The notes: generated by a model from the sequence alone, not told the origin. 64,000 bases of DNA from Planctomycetota bacterium (GCA_020638835.1 JACKHV010000007.1:94715-158714), one strand, 5' to 3'. Positions 6,900-16,008 are shown, counted from the first letter of the stretch. Numbers and translations: made by a program.

Positions 6900-9443
6900 T
6901 CAGCGCTTGCGGCGCCCGCCGGGACGCACCTCGCGGCCGTCCGCGCGCAGGTAGCGCAGCACGCTGTCCTCGAGCTGGTCGGGGACCTCCGAGAACTGGA
7001 GCGTGCGGCTGTGCAGGGCCTGCAGCACCTCGAGCTCCTCGTGGTGGTTCTCCTGGAGGTAGCGCACGACGTCGGGTTGCGCGCGCACCTCGATCTGGCT
7101 GAAGCCCTTGAGCGTCATCGAGGAGCCGAGGCGACGCAGGATCGCGGCGGCCCGCGACTGGACGGTGCGGATCTTGCCCGCGCCGCGGCAGTGCTGGCAG
7201 GGCACGAACAAGCGCTTGCCGATGCCGGGGCCGAGGCGCTGGCGCGTCATCTCGAGCAGGCCGAACTGCGAGATGCGTCCGAGCTTGCTGCGCGCGCGGT
7301 CGCCCGCGAACGCGTCGCGGAAGGCCTTCTCCACGGTGCGCATGTTCGCGCGCCGCATCATGTCGATGAAGTCGATCACGAGGATGCCGCCGAGGTCGCG
7401 CAGCCGGATCTGACGCGCGATCTCGGGCACGGCTTCGAGGTTCGTCTTCAAGGCGATCTCCTCGAAGTCGAAGCTGTCCGTGCGCGTCTTGCCGGAGTTC
7501 ACGTCGATCGCGACGAGCGCTTCGGCCTGGTCGATCACGATCGAACCGCCGGACGGGAGCTCGATGCGGCGCGAGAAGACCTTCTCGTAGTCCTGCTCGA
7601 CGCCGTAGTGATGGAAGATCGGGCGATTGCCTTCGTGCAGCTTGATGCGGTCGACCTGGTCGGGCATCAGGCGCTCGGCGAACTCGCGGATCGAGTCGTA
7701 GGCGTCCTTGTCGTCGACGACGACCGACTCGGTCTCGGGACCGAACAGGTCGCGCACCGTCTTGATCGCGACGTCGGACTCCTGGTAGAGCGCCGTCGGT
7801 CCGTGGCCGACGCTGAGCTTCTCGGAGAAGCGTTCCCACGCGCCGAGCAGGTACTCGAGGTCGCGCTTCAGTTCCGTCTTGGTGCGACCCGACGCGGCGG
7901 TCCGCGCGATCACGCCCATGCCCTTCGGCGCGAAGGAGTCGAGCACGCGCTTCAGGCGCTTGCGTTCCTTGGGGTCCTCGATCTTGCGGCTGACGCCCGT
8001 GTGCTGCATGGAGGGCATCAACACCAGGTAGCGGCCGGGGATCGAGAGGTAGGTCGTGAGCGTCGGGCCCTTGTCGCCGATCGCGTCCTTGGTCACCTGC
8101 ACGACGACGCGTTGGCCGACCTTGAGCAGCTCGGTCACGGGGGTGCGCGGACGACGCCGCTGACGGTTCGCGCCCTGCTTGCCGCGCATCTTCGAGGACT
8201 TGCCGCCGCCGGAATCATCACCGTCGTCGTCGTCCTCGCCGTCGTCGTCGGCGAGCACTTCCGCGGCGATGTGGGGCTGGCTCGAGCGCTCGTCCCACTC
8301 CGACGGGTCGACGTGCGTGGACAGCAGCTTGTCGAGCTTCCAGTCCTTCTCGCCGTAGTCGGGCAGCACGTCCGAGGTGTGCAGGAAGCCGTTGCGGCCG
8401 CGACCGAAGTCGATGAAGGCCGCTCCGATCGACGCCTCGATGTTCACGACGCGTCCGCGGTAGACGTCACTGACGAGGTTCTGGTCGGTCGCCGCGTTGA
8501 TCTGCAGGTCGATCAGCTTGCCGCCCTGGACCACGGCGACGCGCGCCTCTTCGCGGTCCTTCGAGTTGACGAGGATCAGCTGCGTGCGCTTGACCCGCGA
8601 CTTCTTCGGTGCCGGTTCGTCGTCGTCCTCGTCGTCCAGTTCCTTGGAGCGACCGCGACCGCCGCGCGACTTGCGCTTCTTGCGTCCGCCGCGCGAGCCG
8701 CGCTCGCCGCCGATCATCTCCGCTTCGTCGGGGAGGTCCGGGAGCTCCGGGAGGTCGTCCTCCTCGCCCGGGATCGACTCGATCACCGCGGGTCCGTCGC
8801 GGTCGTCCGCGTCGTCGTCGTCGGCGGCTTGGGTCGCCTTCTTCTTGCGCTTGCGGCCGCCACGCGTGCCGCGGCGACGGCGCTTGGGCTTGGCTTCGCC
8901 GTCCTCGTCCTCGTCCGGTTCCGCCGCTTCGCTCGCGGCGGATTCGTCCGCGCTCGACTCGTCGACCTCGTCGTCGATCGGCGCGCTCGACCCGGTCGGC
9001 TTGCGACGGCGCGAGCGTCGGCGCTTCTTGCCGGCGGGACGCTCGGCGTCCGACTCGGACTCCGCGGCGGTCTCCGCCGGCGACGCGTCGCCGACCTCTT
9101 TCACGACCTTCTCGGTCGAGCTCGCGGAGCGCCCGCGCAAGGCGGACCGACGTCGCGGACGCTTCTTGCGCCCGGAGGTCGTTTCGGAGTCGTCGTCGCT
9201 CGACGCGCTGGGCGCCGGCGGTTCTTCCGTCGCGGCGACGGTGCCGTCGCCGTCGCTCGCCTTCTTCTTGCGTCGCCCGCGGCGCCGGGACTTCTTCTTC
9301 GTTCCGGTCTCGCCGGAACCTTCGGTGGCGCTGGTCGCGCCGGCTTCCGCGGAGCGGAAGAGCGAGTCGCCGTCCAATCCGGAGTCGTCGAACGCCCCGA
9401 ATCTCGCGACCCCTTCGGGAGTCGCGTGGTCGTTTTGAATCAT
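6900..9443 (-). CDS. rne: Ribonuclease E/G family endoribonuclease with long charged N-terminal extension
   Basis: This 847-residue protein is an RNase E/G, the main single-strand endonuclease for rRNA maturation and mRNA turnover. The catalytic half is clear: an S1 RNA-binding region from about residue 286 (VYRGRVVNIEASIGAAFIDF), the metal-binding aspartates in AIDVNSGK (about 645-652) and VIDFIDMM (about 690), and a zinc-link CQHC (about 749-752). Before it lies a roughly 285-residue extension of alternating acidic runs and Lys/Arg blocks (KKKSRRRGRRKKK). A second acidic/basic insert splits the S1 region (about 375-436). E. coli RNase E instead carries its disordered scaffold at the C-terminus; actinobacterial enzymes have N-terminal extensions. 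I chose ATG 9443; an in-frame start at 9515 would add 24 residues. No Shine-Dalgarno is visible. Confidence 0.9.
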   Translation of the reverse strand: MIQNDHATPEGVARFGAFDDSGLDGDSLFRSAEAGATSATEGSGETGTKKKSRRRGRRKKKASDGDGTVAATEEPPAPSASSDDDSETTSGRKKRPRRRSALRGRSASSTEKVVKEVGDASPAETAAESESDAERPAGKKRRRSRRRKPTGSSAPIDDEVDESSADESAASEAAEPDEDEDGEAKPKRRRRGTRGGRKRKKKATQAADDDDADDRDGPAVIESIPGEEDDLPELPDLPDEAEMIGGERGSRGGRKKRKSRGGRGRSKELDDEDDDEPAPKKSRVKRTQLILVNSKDREEARVAVVQGGKLIDLQINAATDQNLVSDVYRGRVVNIEASIGAAFIDFGRGRNGFLHTSDVLPDYGEKDWKLDKLLSTHVDPSEWDERSSQPHIAAEVLADDDGEDDDDGDDSGGGKSSKMRGKQGANRQRRRPRTPVTELLKVGQRVVVQVTKDAIGDKGPTLTTYLSIPGRYLVLMPSMQHTGVSRKIEDPKERKRLKRVLDSFAPKGMGVIARTAASGRTKTELKRDLEYLLGAWERFSEKLSVGHGPTALYQESDVAIKTVRDLFGPETESVVVDDKDAYDSIREFAERLMPDQVDRIKLHEGNRPIFHHYGVEQDYEKVFSRRIELPSGGSIVIDQAEALVAIDVNSGKTRTDSFDFEEIALKTNLEAVPEIARQIRLRDLGGILVIDFIDMMRRANMRTVEKAFRDAFAGDRARSKLGRISQFGLLEMTRQRLGPGIGKRLFVPCQHCRGAGKIRTVQSRAAAILRRLGSSMTLKGFSQIEVRAQPDVVRYLQENHHEELEVLQALHSRTLQFSEVPDQLEDSVLRYLRADGREVRPGGRRKR

Positions 9444-10060
9444 GTCAAGGAGGGTCGGATGGCTGCCTCCGCGCGCGGCTGCCGTCGGGAGCCGCGAAGA
9501 CCGAGGGGTCTCCACGCTCCGGCGCCGCGCGTCTCGCCGGCGCCCACCGAGCAGGGGGGCGGCCGAGCCGAGACAGGTCCGGGTGTTTTCAGCTGGGTTG
9601 TGAGAGGCGCAGGAGAGCGCCCGCGGCCGCGCGTGCCGCTCGTCGGATGGTCAGCGAGCCCGGCGGGCTCGCGCTGATTCTGTTCGTGCCCCGTCGGCGA
9701 CGTCGTCGCCGCGTGATGCCGCCGCGCGGGCGAGCGTCACGGGACGCCGAGGAGGAGCCGCGAGGGTCTCGCGGCGCCGGCCGGCGCCTGGAGCGTTCGG
9801 GTCCGCCGGATGCGTCCGCGTGGTCCCGGGGGACCGCGGCGGGCGTCGCCGGCGAAGCGTCGAGGGCCGCTCCCGGGGGGAGTTCCCGCGCCGAAGCCGG
9901 AGCCTCGGGCGCTGCGTCCGGTCCGATCCGCCCTGGGGCGGGGTCGGAGCCGAGCGCTCGACGGGCCCTATGCTTGCCTATCGACCGGAGGATGGGAAAG
10001 CCCAAGCCCGGCTTTTCTCCGCGTCCCCCACCCTCCACCCCCGTCCGGCGGGTCCCGAGA
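9444..10060. other. Gene-free region upstream of rne
   Basis: About 600 bp without a convincing gene. It should hold the rne promoter and 5' leader, but no clear -35/-10 pair was found. A strong hairpin (stem of 11 with a one-base bulge) lies at 9651-9677, and on the plus strand it is followed by a T-rich stretch. As RNase E messages are autoregulated through leader structure in some bacteria, this hairpin is a candidate regulatory element. Possible frames here are Arg/Pro/Ala-rich and look non-coding. Confidence 0.5.
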
Positions 10061-10097
10061 CGAAAGAAGGGGCCCCGCGCCGTCGCGCGGGGCCCCT
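10061..10097 (-). terminator. Rho-independent terminator after the secretin gene
   Basis: On the minus strand a perfect 13-bp stem (positions 10068-10080 with 10085-10097) and 4-nt loop is followed by a T-rich tail. It begins about 30 bp after the secretin stop and would end the pilM-pilN-pilO-secretin transcript. Confidence 0.92.
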
Positions 10098-10128
10098 CCG
10101 GGAGTTCGGTTCGCTCAGGGCGAGCGGA

Positions 10129-11937
10129 TCAGTTCTCGAGCATCGTCGGCTCGACGTAGTCACCGGAGACGAGCGCCTCGACCTGGTCGTTGAGGCGGGT
10201 CCGGCGGAGCTGCAGCTCGCGCTGGAGCAGCTGCTCGTGGTCGTCACGCGAGTGCACGATGCTCGGGGTCAGGAAGACCATCAGGCTGCGGCGCGCGCGG
10301 TTGCGGCTCTTGTGCTTGAAGAGCTCGCCGACCAGCGGGATGCGCCAGAGGCCGGGCACCTTCGAGACCGTCTCGGTCTCCTGCTCGGTGGTCAGACCAC
10401 CGATCACCGCGGTCTGGCCGCTGTCCACCATCATCGTCGTGACGATGGTCGAGGAGCGCGTGCGCGGCAGCGCGATCGTGCCCTCGAGACCGGCGGCGCC
10501 GATCGTGAAGACGTCGAAGCCCTCGGGCGCGAGCGAGCTGTTGCCCGTACCGGAGAGGCTGGTCTCCTTCGGGATCACCTCGAGCATGATGCGGTCGGCG
10601 CCGGGCACGATCTGCGGCTTCAGCAAGAGCTGGAAGCCGACGTCGACGGGCGAGCTGCTCGCTTCCTCGAGGGAGAGCTGCAGACCACCGGCCTGGCCCT
10701 GTTCCGACTTCGCCTCGGCGTAGCGGATCGTCTCACCGACGAAGATCGTCGCCGGGTGACCGTCGAGCGCGATGATCTTCGGCGCCTGGATGACGTCGGA
10801 GGTCGTGTCGCGCTGGAGCAGGCGCAGGGTGGGCGAGATGTCCTCGAAGGACAGCGAGCCGTAGACGGTCGGCGGGATCACGGTCGTGCCGCCGAGCGAG
10901 GCGTCGGGCTTGATGCCGTCGGCCCAGCCGCCGGTGAAGGGCAGCGTCGTCGGGATCGAACCCCAGCTGCCGCTGACCTGCGGTCCGTCCGGACCGTAGT
11001 CGACGCCGAGGTTGAGCAGGTCGCCCTTGCTCGTCGAGACGAACTTCACGTCGACGAAGACCTGCTGCGGCTCGACGTCGAGCGTCTCGAGGATCGCCTT
11101 GATCTCTTCGTGCACCTGCTGCGTGTCGCGGACGATGACGACGTTCTGGCGCTCGATGTAGTCCATGTCGCCGCCGGGCGTCAGGGCCTTCTCGAGGGCG
11201 CGCAGCACGGTGAAGCGCTTCGCCACGTCCTCGGCGGTGCCCGCTCCGCCGCCCTTGGCGCCGCCCGACGAGCTCTGCGCGGTGCGCACGAACTCCGACT
11301 TGATCACCGGGACGTAGTCGCCGTCGGGACGCAAGTAGCGGAACTGGTAGCTCTTCGTGATCAGCTGGTCCTGCAGCACGATCGGATCGACCACGCGCAG
11401 GATGTCGCCCTTCTCCTCGACCACGACGTAGCCGCGGGTCTTGGCGACGACCTCGAGCGCATCACGCCACGGCACGCCGTTGAAGCGCACGGAGATCGTA
11501 CCGACGACCTCGGGCGCGACGACGATGTTCGCACCGGCGACGCGGGCGATCGTGTCGATCACTTCGCCGATCTCCTGATCGGTGAAGTTGAACTCGACCG
11601 GCTCCTGGTGCAGCACGACGAGCACGCCGCCCTGACGCTCCTCGACGACCGCGTTGGCCTTCTCGGCCGCGATCTCGAGCGCTGTGCGCCAGTGCACGTC
11701 GGAGAGCTGCAGGCTGACGAGGTTGTCGGAGACGACTCCGTCACTGCTGTCGCCGAGCTCGACGTCGATCACTTCGATGTTCGCACCGGAGCGCTCGCGC
11801 AGGAAGTCCACCACGCTGGAGAGCTCGCGCTCCGCGACGTTCAGCGTCACGCGAGCCTCGCGGCTCGGGACTTGCGCAAGAGCGCCGGGAGTGAGACCGC
11901 CGAGGATCAGCAGCCCGCACAGAATACTTTGTTTCAT
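10129..11937 (-). CDS. pilQ: Secretin (PilQ/GspD family)
   Basis: This 602-residue protein has an N-terminal signal peptide ending near ALA-Q (residue 22). After it come STN/N-type periplasmic modules (about 25-190), an N1-like domain, and the C-terminal secretin barrel with the family signature around VPGLWRIPLVGELFKHKS (about 530-545). It would form the outer-membrane ring for a type IV pilus or type II secretion system. The gene ends the pilM-pilN-pilO-secretin string, the canonical pilMNOPQ order, so PilQ is preferred over GspD. It starts 45 bp after pilO. A Gly/Ser-rich insert (SSSGGAKGGGAG) is present between modules. I call no separate PilP; see the pilO entry. Confidence 0.88.
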   Translation of the reverse strand: MKQSILCGLLILGGLTPGALAQVPSREARVTLNVAERELSSVVDFLRERSGANIEVIDVELGDSSDGVVSDNLVSLQLSDVHWRTALEIAAEKANAVVEERQGGVLVVLHQEPVEFNFTDQEIGEVIDTIARVAGANIVVAPEVVGTISVRFNGVPWRDALEVVAKTRGYVVVEEKGDILRVVDPIVLQDQLITKSYQFRYLRPDGDYVPVIKSEFVRTAQSSSGGAKGGGAGTAEDVAKRFTVLRALEKALTPGGDMDYIERQNVVIVRDTQQVHEEIKAILETLDVEPQQVFVDVKFVSTSKGDLLNLGVDYGPDGPQVSGSWGSIPTTLPFTGGWADGIKPDASLGGTTVIPPTVYGSLSFEDISPTLRLLQRDTTSDVIQAPKIIALDGHPATIFVGETIRYAEAKSEQGQAGGLQLSLEEASSSPVDVGFQLLLKPQIVPGADRIMLEVIPKETSLSGTGNSSLAPEGFDVFTIGAAGLEGTIALPRTRSSTIVTTMMVDSGQTAVIGGLTTEQETETVSKVPGLWRIPLVGELFKHKSRNRARRSLMVFLTPSIVHSRDDHEQLLQRELQLRRTRLNDQVEALVSGDYVEPTMLEN

Positions 11938-11982
11938 CGTCTCGTCGTCCTGGCGGTCGAACCGCCATCGCCTGTTTTTGCC

Positions 11983-13377
11983 CTAGAAGCGGCGCGCAAG
12001 AATGACGCCGCGGAACACGAACTCGATCTCGTCGGTGCGAATCTCACGGATGTACAGTTCCTCGCCAACCAGGTCGCCGACACCCACCGAGCGACCATTG
12101 ACGAGGGCGGCCGAAGGAACGCCATGCAGGATGGCGACGCCCCCGACCTCGATCTGAATCTCGTCGAACTCCATGACCGTGCGAGCGAGTCCTTCGAGAC
12201 GATTCAGCTCGTCGACGAAGGGCTTGCGCAGCGGGTCGTTCTGCACGTAACTCAGCTGACCGTCGACGAGGCGGTAGGCCTCGAGCATCAGGTCGTATTC
12301 TTCGGCCACGAGGTGCCGGTTCATCGCCTCGAGCACTTCACGCAGCTTCTCGACCGAGGGGCCGCGGCCGCCTTCGGAGTTGAGCAAGCCGCGACGGAGC
12401 TCGAGCAACGGATCGTTGACCTCGAGCTGCAAGCGGCGCTGCGAAGGCACGTAGCGGATCGAAGCCTCGGCGTCGATGCGGCGCACGTCCTCTTCCAGCG
12501 AAGCGAGCATGTCCTCGAGGTCCGCGCGGGCGACCATCTCGGCGATCACGTTCTCCGCGGTGCGCGTGAGTTCCCACTGCGCCTCGGCGGCTTGCGTGCG
12601 GTCGACCAGGTCCTGGACGATGTCCATCTGTTCCTGGACGGTCAGCGCGCTCTCGCCGTCGCCGGCCACGGGCACGCGCGGGTCGACCCAGGGGTCGCGC
12701 CGGCCGCGGGCTCCGCGGTAGTCGTAGTCGTTGATCGCGAGCGCCATGCGGCGGCGGTTGATCTCGCCGACCAGCAGGTCACGCTTGCGGTCGTAGCCCT
12801 CGATCTTGACCAGCTCGGACGCGTTCGGCGCCTCGTAGACGAAGGTCTCGAGGTCCATCTGGACGCGGTGCGCCGCGAAGCCGTCCTCTTCGAACTGCTT
12901 GCGCTTGGCCGCGGTCAGCTTGAAGCGCGGGACGCGGATGAAGCGCTCGTGCGACTCCGCCATGTCGAGGAAGTCGAGCAGCTCGAACGAGTCCGCCTCG
13001 AGCGTCAGCGTGTACGCGACGTGGTCGAAGGCGGCGCCCTTCTCCTTCGCGATCTCCTTCTTCTTCAACCCGCGAATCCGCACGTTGGAGTCCTCGGAGA
13101 AGCGCTGGAGCGTGCGCACGAGGTTGTTGACGTTCTCCGTGTCCGGAAGAACGTCCTTGATGTACTCGGTCATCTCGCGCAGCACGATCACCTCGCGCTC
13201 GAGGGCACCGGTGCCCTCGATCAACTTGCGCGACGTGTCGATCTTCGTGCGCATGTCGGCGACCTCGGTGCGCGTGAGCTCGATGTCCTCGTGCTCGAAG
13301 TAGATCAGCGCACCGATGCCCGCGGCGATCGCGATGCCTCCGGCGATGATCCCGGTCAGGAGCTTCTTCTCGTTCAC
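11983..13377 (-). CDS. PilO-like inner-membrane alignment protein with PilP/GspB-like C-terminus
   Basis: This 464-residue protein starts at a GTG that overlaps the pilN stop (GTGA). It has a short cytoplasmic tail (NEKKLLTG), one membrane helix (about 6-24), a coiled-coil stretch and an alpha/beta domain as in PilO. PilO is normally about 200 residues. The extra length includes a long helical segment (about 215-400) and a final 60 residues (from LARTVMEFDEIQIEVGG to GVILARRF) that look like the beta-rich PilP / T2SS-GspB domain, with an ALVNGRSVGVGDLV motif. PilP normally links PilNO to the PilQ secretin, so a PilO-PilP fusion would explain the absence of a separate pilP. The fusion reading is an inference. 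Confidence 0.65.
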   Translation of the reverse strand: MNEKKLLTGIIAGGIAIAAGIGALIYFEHEDIELTRTEVADMRTKIDTSRKLIEGTGALEREVIVLREMTEYIKDVLPDTENVNNLVRTLQRFSEDSNVRIRGLKKKEIAKEKGAAFDHVAYTLTLEADSFELLDFLDMAESHERFIRVPRFKLTAAKRKQFEEDGFAAHRVQMDLETFVYEAPNASELVKIEGYDRKRDLLVGEINRRRMALAINDYDYRGARGRRDPWVDPRVPVAGDGESALTVQEQMDIVQDLVDRTQAAEAQWELTRTAENVIAEMVARADLEDMLASLEEDVRRIDAEASIRYVPSQRRLQLEVNDPLLELRRGLLNSEGGRGPSVEKLREVLEAMNRHLVAEEYDLMLEAYRLVDGQLSYVQNDPLRKPFVDELNRLEGLARTVMEFDEIQIEVGGVAILHGVPSAALVNGRSVGVGDLVGEELYIREIRTDEIEFVFRGVILARRF

Positions 13378-14003
13378 TTCCGTTCCTCCGGGGTCTTGAG
13401 ATCGAGTTCGAGCGGGAACGCCCACACGACGGCGGGCATCAGCTCTTCGTCGACGATCGACTCGGAACCTTCCGGCGGCGCCGGCGGGTTGAAGTCCTTG
13501 ATGAACGGCGAGTTCTCGACGTCCTCGAGGAAGTTCGCGACCTGCGCGAACTTGTCGGAGCCGGAGTGTCCGCCGGCCTTCAGGCTGCCGGAGCCGCCCG
13601 AGCGCTTGTCGCCGTCCTGCGTGACGTTCAGGTCGTCGAGCCAGATGAGGTGACGCTGTCCGTCGCCGCCGCGGTTCACGACGTCGATCAGCTCGTCGAC
13701 CTTCTCGGTCCACGAGATGCGCTTCTTCGTGATCTCGGCGAGCGTGTCCTCACGGTGCTTGTAGACCTTGCTCTCGCCCTCGAGCGCCCTGTGATAGGCG
13801 ACCTGGGGCGCGAGTCCGTCCATCTCCGTCTGCAGCACCGAGAACTCGGACTGCACTTCCGCGGCGATGCCGAACGCGGCCCATCCCCACCAGGCGGCGA
13901 GGGAGGCGTTGACGGCGACGGCGCCGGAGACGGCGAGCATCAGCTTGACGGGAGTCCGCTGTTTCCTGCGGTACTCCTCCGGGAGCAGGTTGATGTGAAT
14001 CAT
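13374..14003 (-). CDS. pilN: PilN-like type IV pilus assembly protein
   Basis: This 209-residue protein begins MIHINLLPEEYRRK, the conserved PilN cytoplasmic tail that docks into PilM. One membrane helix follows (about 20-42), and then a coiled-coil/periplasmic domain. PilN pairs with PilO to form the alignment complex between the inner-membrane motor and the secretin. The ATG at 14003 overlaps the pilM stop (ATGA) and its own stop overlaps the GTG of the PilO-like gene, so all three are translationally coupled. The periplasmic part contains a Gly/Ser/Lys-rich stretch (SGGSGSLKAGGHSGSDK), probably a flexible loop. Confidence 0.85.
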   Translation of the reverse strand: MIHINLLPEEYRRKQRTPVKLMLAVSGAVAVNASLAAWWGWAAFGIAAEVQSEFSVLQTEMDGLAPQVAYHRALEGESKVYKHREDTLAEITKKRISWTEKVDELIDVVNRGGDGQRHLIWLDDLNVTQDGDKRSGGSGSLKAGGHSGSDKFAQVANFLEDVENSPFIKDFNPPAPPEGSESIVDEELMPAVVWAFPLELDLKTPEERK

Positions 14004-15055
14004 GCGGCTCTCACTCTCGAGGCAAGCCCGACGGCGACCACCAAGGTCGGCGCCCAAGCTTCCATCTCTTCGACGTCCACCCGCGACGGATCGATGCGCA
14101 GGCCCTCGAGCGGGCTCCAGGTGCGCGTCCGGCGGTTGGTCGCCTGTTCGACGTATCCGGTGACTCCCGGGGCGAGCACGCCCCCACCGGAGAGCAGGAT
14201 CTCCTCCACGGAGACACCGGCGTGGTGTTCGACGTAGTCGAGCGAGAGGGAGATCTCGCTGACGAGGTCCTCGAGGACCGGCGCGATCGCGCTGTTCACC
14301 TCGGGTTCGTGGCTGTCGCTGGCGCGCTTGATCGCTTCGGCCTCGAAGTTCTCGACGCCCAGGCGGCGCGCGACGGCTTGGGTCATGTCCCCGCCGCCGA
14401 TCGCGATCTCGCGCGAGAAGCAGGTCTCGCCGCGGTAGAGCACGTTGATCGAGGTGCGGACGGCGCCGACGTCGACGAGCGCGATGGCGCGCGGCTCCGA
14501 CTCGCTCTCGAGCTCGTCGGGCAGCAGCCCGCAGAGTTCCCAAGCGTTCGCGAGCGCGAAGAGGTCGACGTCGACGGCGACCGGGGTGAGCCCCTGTCCC
14601 ATCAGCATCTGCACCTTCTCCTCGATCGCGTCGGTCTTGCAGGCGGCGAGCAGCACCGTCATCTGGTCGTCCGGTCCACCCTCGCTCGCGACCGCGCCGG
14701 GCGCGGCGTTCTGCAGCGCTTGGCAGTCGAGGACCACTTCGTCGAGCTCGAACGGCAGGTACTTGTCCGTCTCGAAACGGATCGCCTGCTGGAGCTCGTG
14801 GTCGCTCATCTTCAGCATCGGGACGTAGCGCACGACGACCGACTGACCGGCCATCGAGACGACGACGTTCTTGCTGCGGAACTTGCCTTCACGGAAGGCG
14901 GCTTCGATGCCTTCCTGGACGGTCCCCCCGGGGGGGATCTCGATGCGCGCGAAACCCGTGATGACGGGTTCGGGCCCCTCCAGGGAAATCTCGACCGCCT
15001 TCACGACCGAGCTTCCCAGATCGAGTCCGATGACGCTCTTTGACTTGCGGAACAC
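14000..15055 (-). CDS. pilM: PilM-like actin-fold type IV pilus protein
   Basis: This 351-residue cytoplasmic protein has the PilM/FtsA ATPase fold. It shows the phosphate-1 motif VIGLDLGSSVVKAVE at the N-terminus, a second phosphate region IALVDVGAVRTSINV and the adenosine motif ILLSGGGVLAPG. PilM binds nucleotide and the N-terminal tail of PilN. I chose the GTG at 15055, which has a good Shine-Dalgarno (GGAGAGG, 8 nt away) and gives the usual family length; a TTG at 15103 would add 16 residues. It is the first gene of the pilMNO-secretin string. Confidence 0.88.
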   Translation of the reverse strand: MFRKSKSVIGLDLGSSVVKAVEISLEGPEPVITGFARIEIPPGGTVQEGIEAAFREGKFRSKNVVVSMAGQSVVVRYVPMLKMSDHELQQAIRFETDKYLPFELDEVVLDCQALQNAAPGAVASEGGPDDQMTVLLAACKTDAIEEKVQMLMGQGLTPVAVDVDLFALANAWELCGLLPDELESESEPRAIALVDVGAVRTSINVLYRGETCFSREIAIGGGDMTQAVARRLGVENFEAEAIKRASDSHEPEVNSAIAPVLEDLVSEISLSLDYVEHHAGVSVEEILLSGGGVLAPGVTGYVEQATNRRTRTWSPLEGLRIDPSRVDVEEMEAWAPTLVVAVGLASRVRAA

Positions 15056-15178
15056 GGGCACTGCCTCTCCGGGGAAGTCCGAGAGGGCCCGCTCGGTGTC
15101 CAACTATGGCACCGGGATCGTCCCTCTACCCGGCGAACTGTCGGCCCGAGGTCGGGTTCGACTGGAGGGGCGCGCGGG

Positions 15179-15228
15179 AAAACCCCGCCGGCGCGTTCGG
15201 ATCCGGGAGTCCGGAGCCGGGGGCGGGG
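15179..15228 (-). terminator. Terminator after the HPr gene
   Basis: On the minus strand an outer stem (CCCCGCC / GGCGGGG) enclosing a second small hairpin is followed directly by TTTT. It starts 9 bp after the HPr stop and probably ends the hpf-ptsN-ptsH message ahead of pilM. Confidence 0.7.
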
Positions 15229-15236
15229 TCAGGGGG

Positions 15237-15497
15237 TCAGAAGCCGCCCGAGACCAGGGCCCGCAGGCGCTCCAGCAGCTCTTCGGCGCCCTGACCCTCG
15301 GCCGTGAAGGCCAGTTCCGAGCCCTGGCAGGCCTGCAGGGTCATCAGGGACAGGATGCTGCGGCCGTCGGCGACGGCCTCCCCGCACTGGACGGCCAGGG
15401 AGCAGTCGTACTCGAGCGCCAGCGAGACGATCGCGTGGCAGGGCCGCGCGTGCAGGCCCTCCGGGTTCACGATCTGTACGGTCAGCGCGGAGTGCAC
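15237..15497 (-). CDS. ptsH: HPr-family phosphocarrier protein (NPr-like)
   Basis: This 86-residue protein is HPr-like. The phosphorylatable histidine is His16 in PEGLHARPCH, and Ser47 in DGRSILSLMTL is at the regulatory serine position. HPr passes phosphate from Enzyme I to EIIA proteins. Its place just after an EIIA-Ntr gene and near rpoN suggests the nitrogen-PTS carrier (NPr), with regulation rather than sugar uptake as the output. No Enzyme I, sugar permease or HPr kinase gene is in the window. It begins 31 bp after the ptsN stop. Confidence 0.92.
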   Translation of the reverse strand: MHSALTVQIVNPEGLHARPCHAIVSLALEYDCSLAVQCGEAVADGRSILSLMTLQACQGSELAFTAEGQGAEELLERLRALVSGGF

Positions 15498-15528
15498 GGG
15501 CGAGGCGAGGCTGGGGGTCGGCCGGTGC

Positions 15529-16008
15529 TCAGACCGCCGACATTTCCTTGAGCAGGTCGACCAGCTCGGTCTTCGTCTTCGCGCGGCCGGCGAAGCGCCG
15601 GAAGTCGCGCTCCCGGGCGAGCTTCGCGATCCACGTCATCATCTCGAGGTGTCGCTCGGGGTCGTGCTGGTCGCCGGCGCGCTCGGGTCGCAGGACCGTG
15701 AAGAAGATGCTCACGGGTTCGCCGTCGATCGCCGACCACTCGAGACCTTCCTTGTGGATCGAGATGCTGCAGGCGACGCGGTCGAGCCCCTTGAGCTTGA
15801 CGTGCGGGATCGCGACGCCGGCGCCGACGCCGGTCGAGCCGAGGTCCTCGCGCGCGACGAGCGCCTCGACGGCAGCGGCCTCGAGCTCAGCCGGCAGGGC
15901 CTTCGCCTTGACGAGGTTCTCGACGAGCTCGAGGATCGCTCCCGGCTTGTCCTCGGCCTTGAGGTTGACGCTGCAGCACTTCGGCTTGAACTGCTTCCAG
16001 AAGTTCAT
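15529..16008 (-). CDS. ptsN: PTS IIA-like nitrogen regulatory protein
   Basis: This 159-residue protein has the PTS EIIA type-2 fold of EIIA-Ntr. The likely active histidine is His69 in GVGAGVAIPHVKL, the conserved G-x-x-x-P-H motif. Other family marks are EALVAREDLGSTGVG before it and the C-terminal helix (KTKTELVDLLKEM). EIIA-Ntr is phosphorylated through NPr and regulates potassium transport, nitrogen response and stress genes in other bacteria. It sits in the conserved rpoN-hpf-ptsN-npr neighbourhood. The ATG at 16008 gives the usual length. Confidence 0.9.
   Translation of the reverse strand: MNFWKQFKPKCCSVNLKAEDKPGAILELVENLVKAKALPAELEAAAVEALVAREDLGSTGVGAGVAIPHVKLKGLDRVACSISIHKEGLEWSAIDGEPVSIFFTVLRPERAGDQHDPERHLEMMTWIAKLARERDFRRFAGRAKTKTELVDLLKEMSAV

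Noticed and set aside
9589..10038. 149-codon open frame on the minus strand upstream of rne
   Set aside because: Arg/Pro/Ala/Ser-rich composition, no domain, overlaps a strong hairpin; it looks like chance in GC-rich leader DNA.
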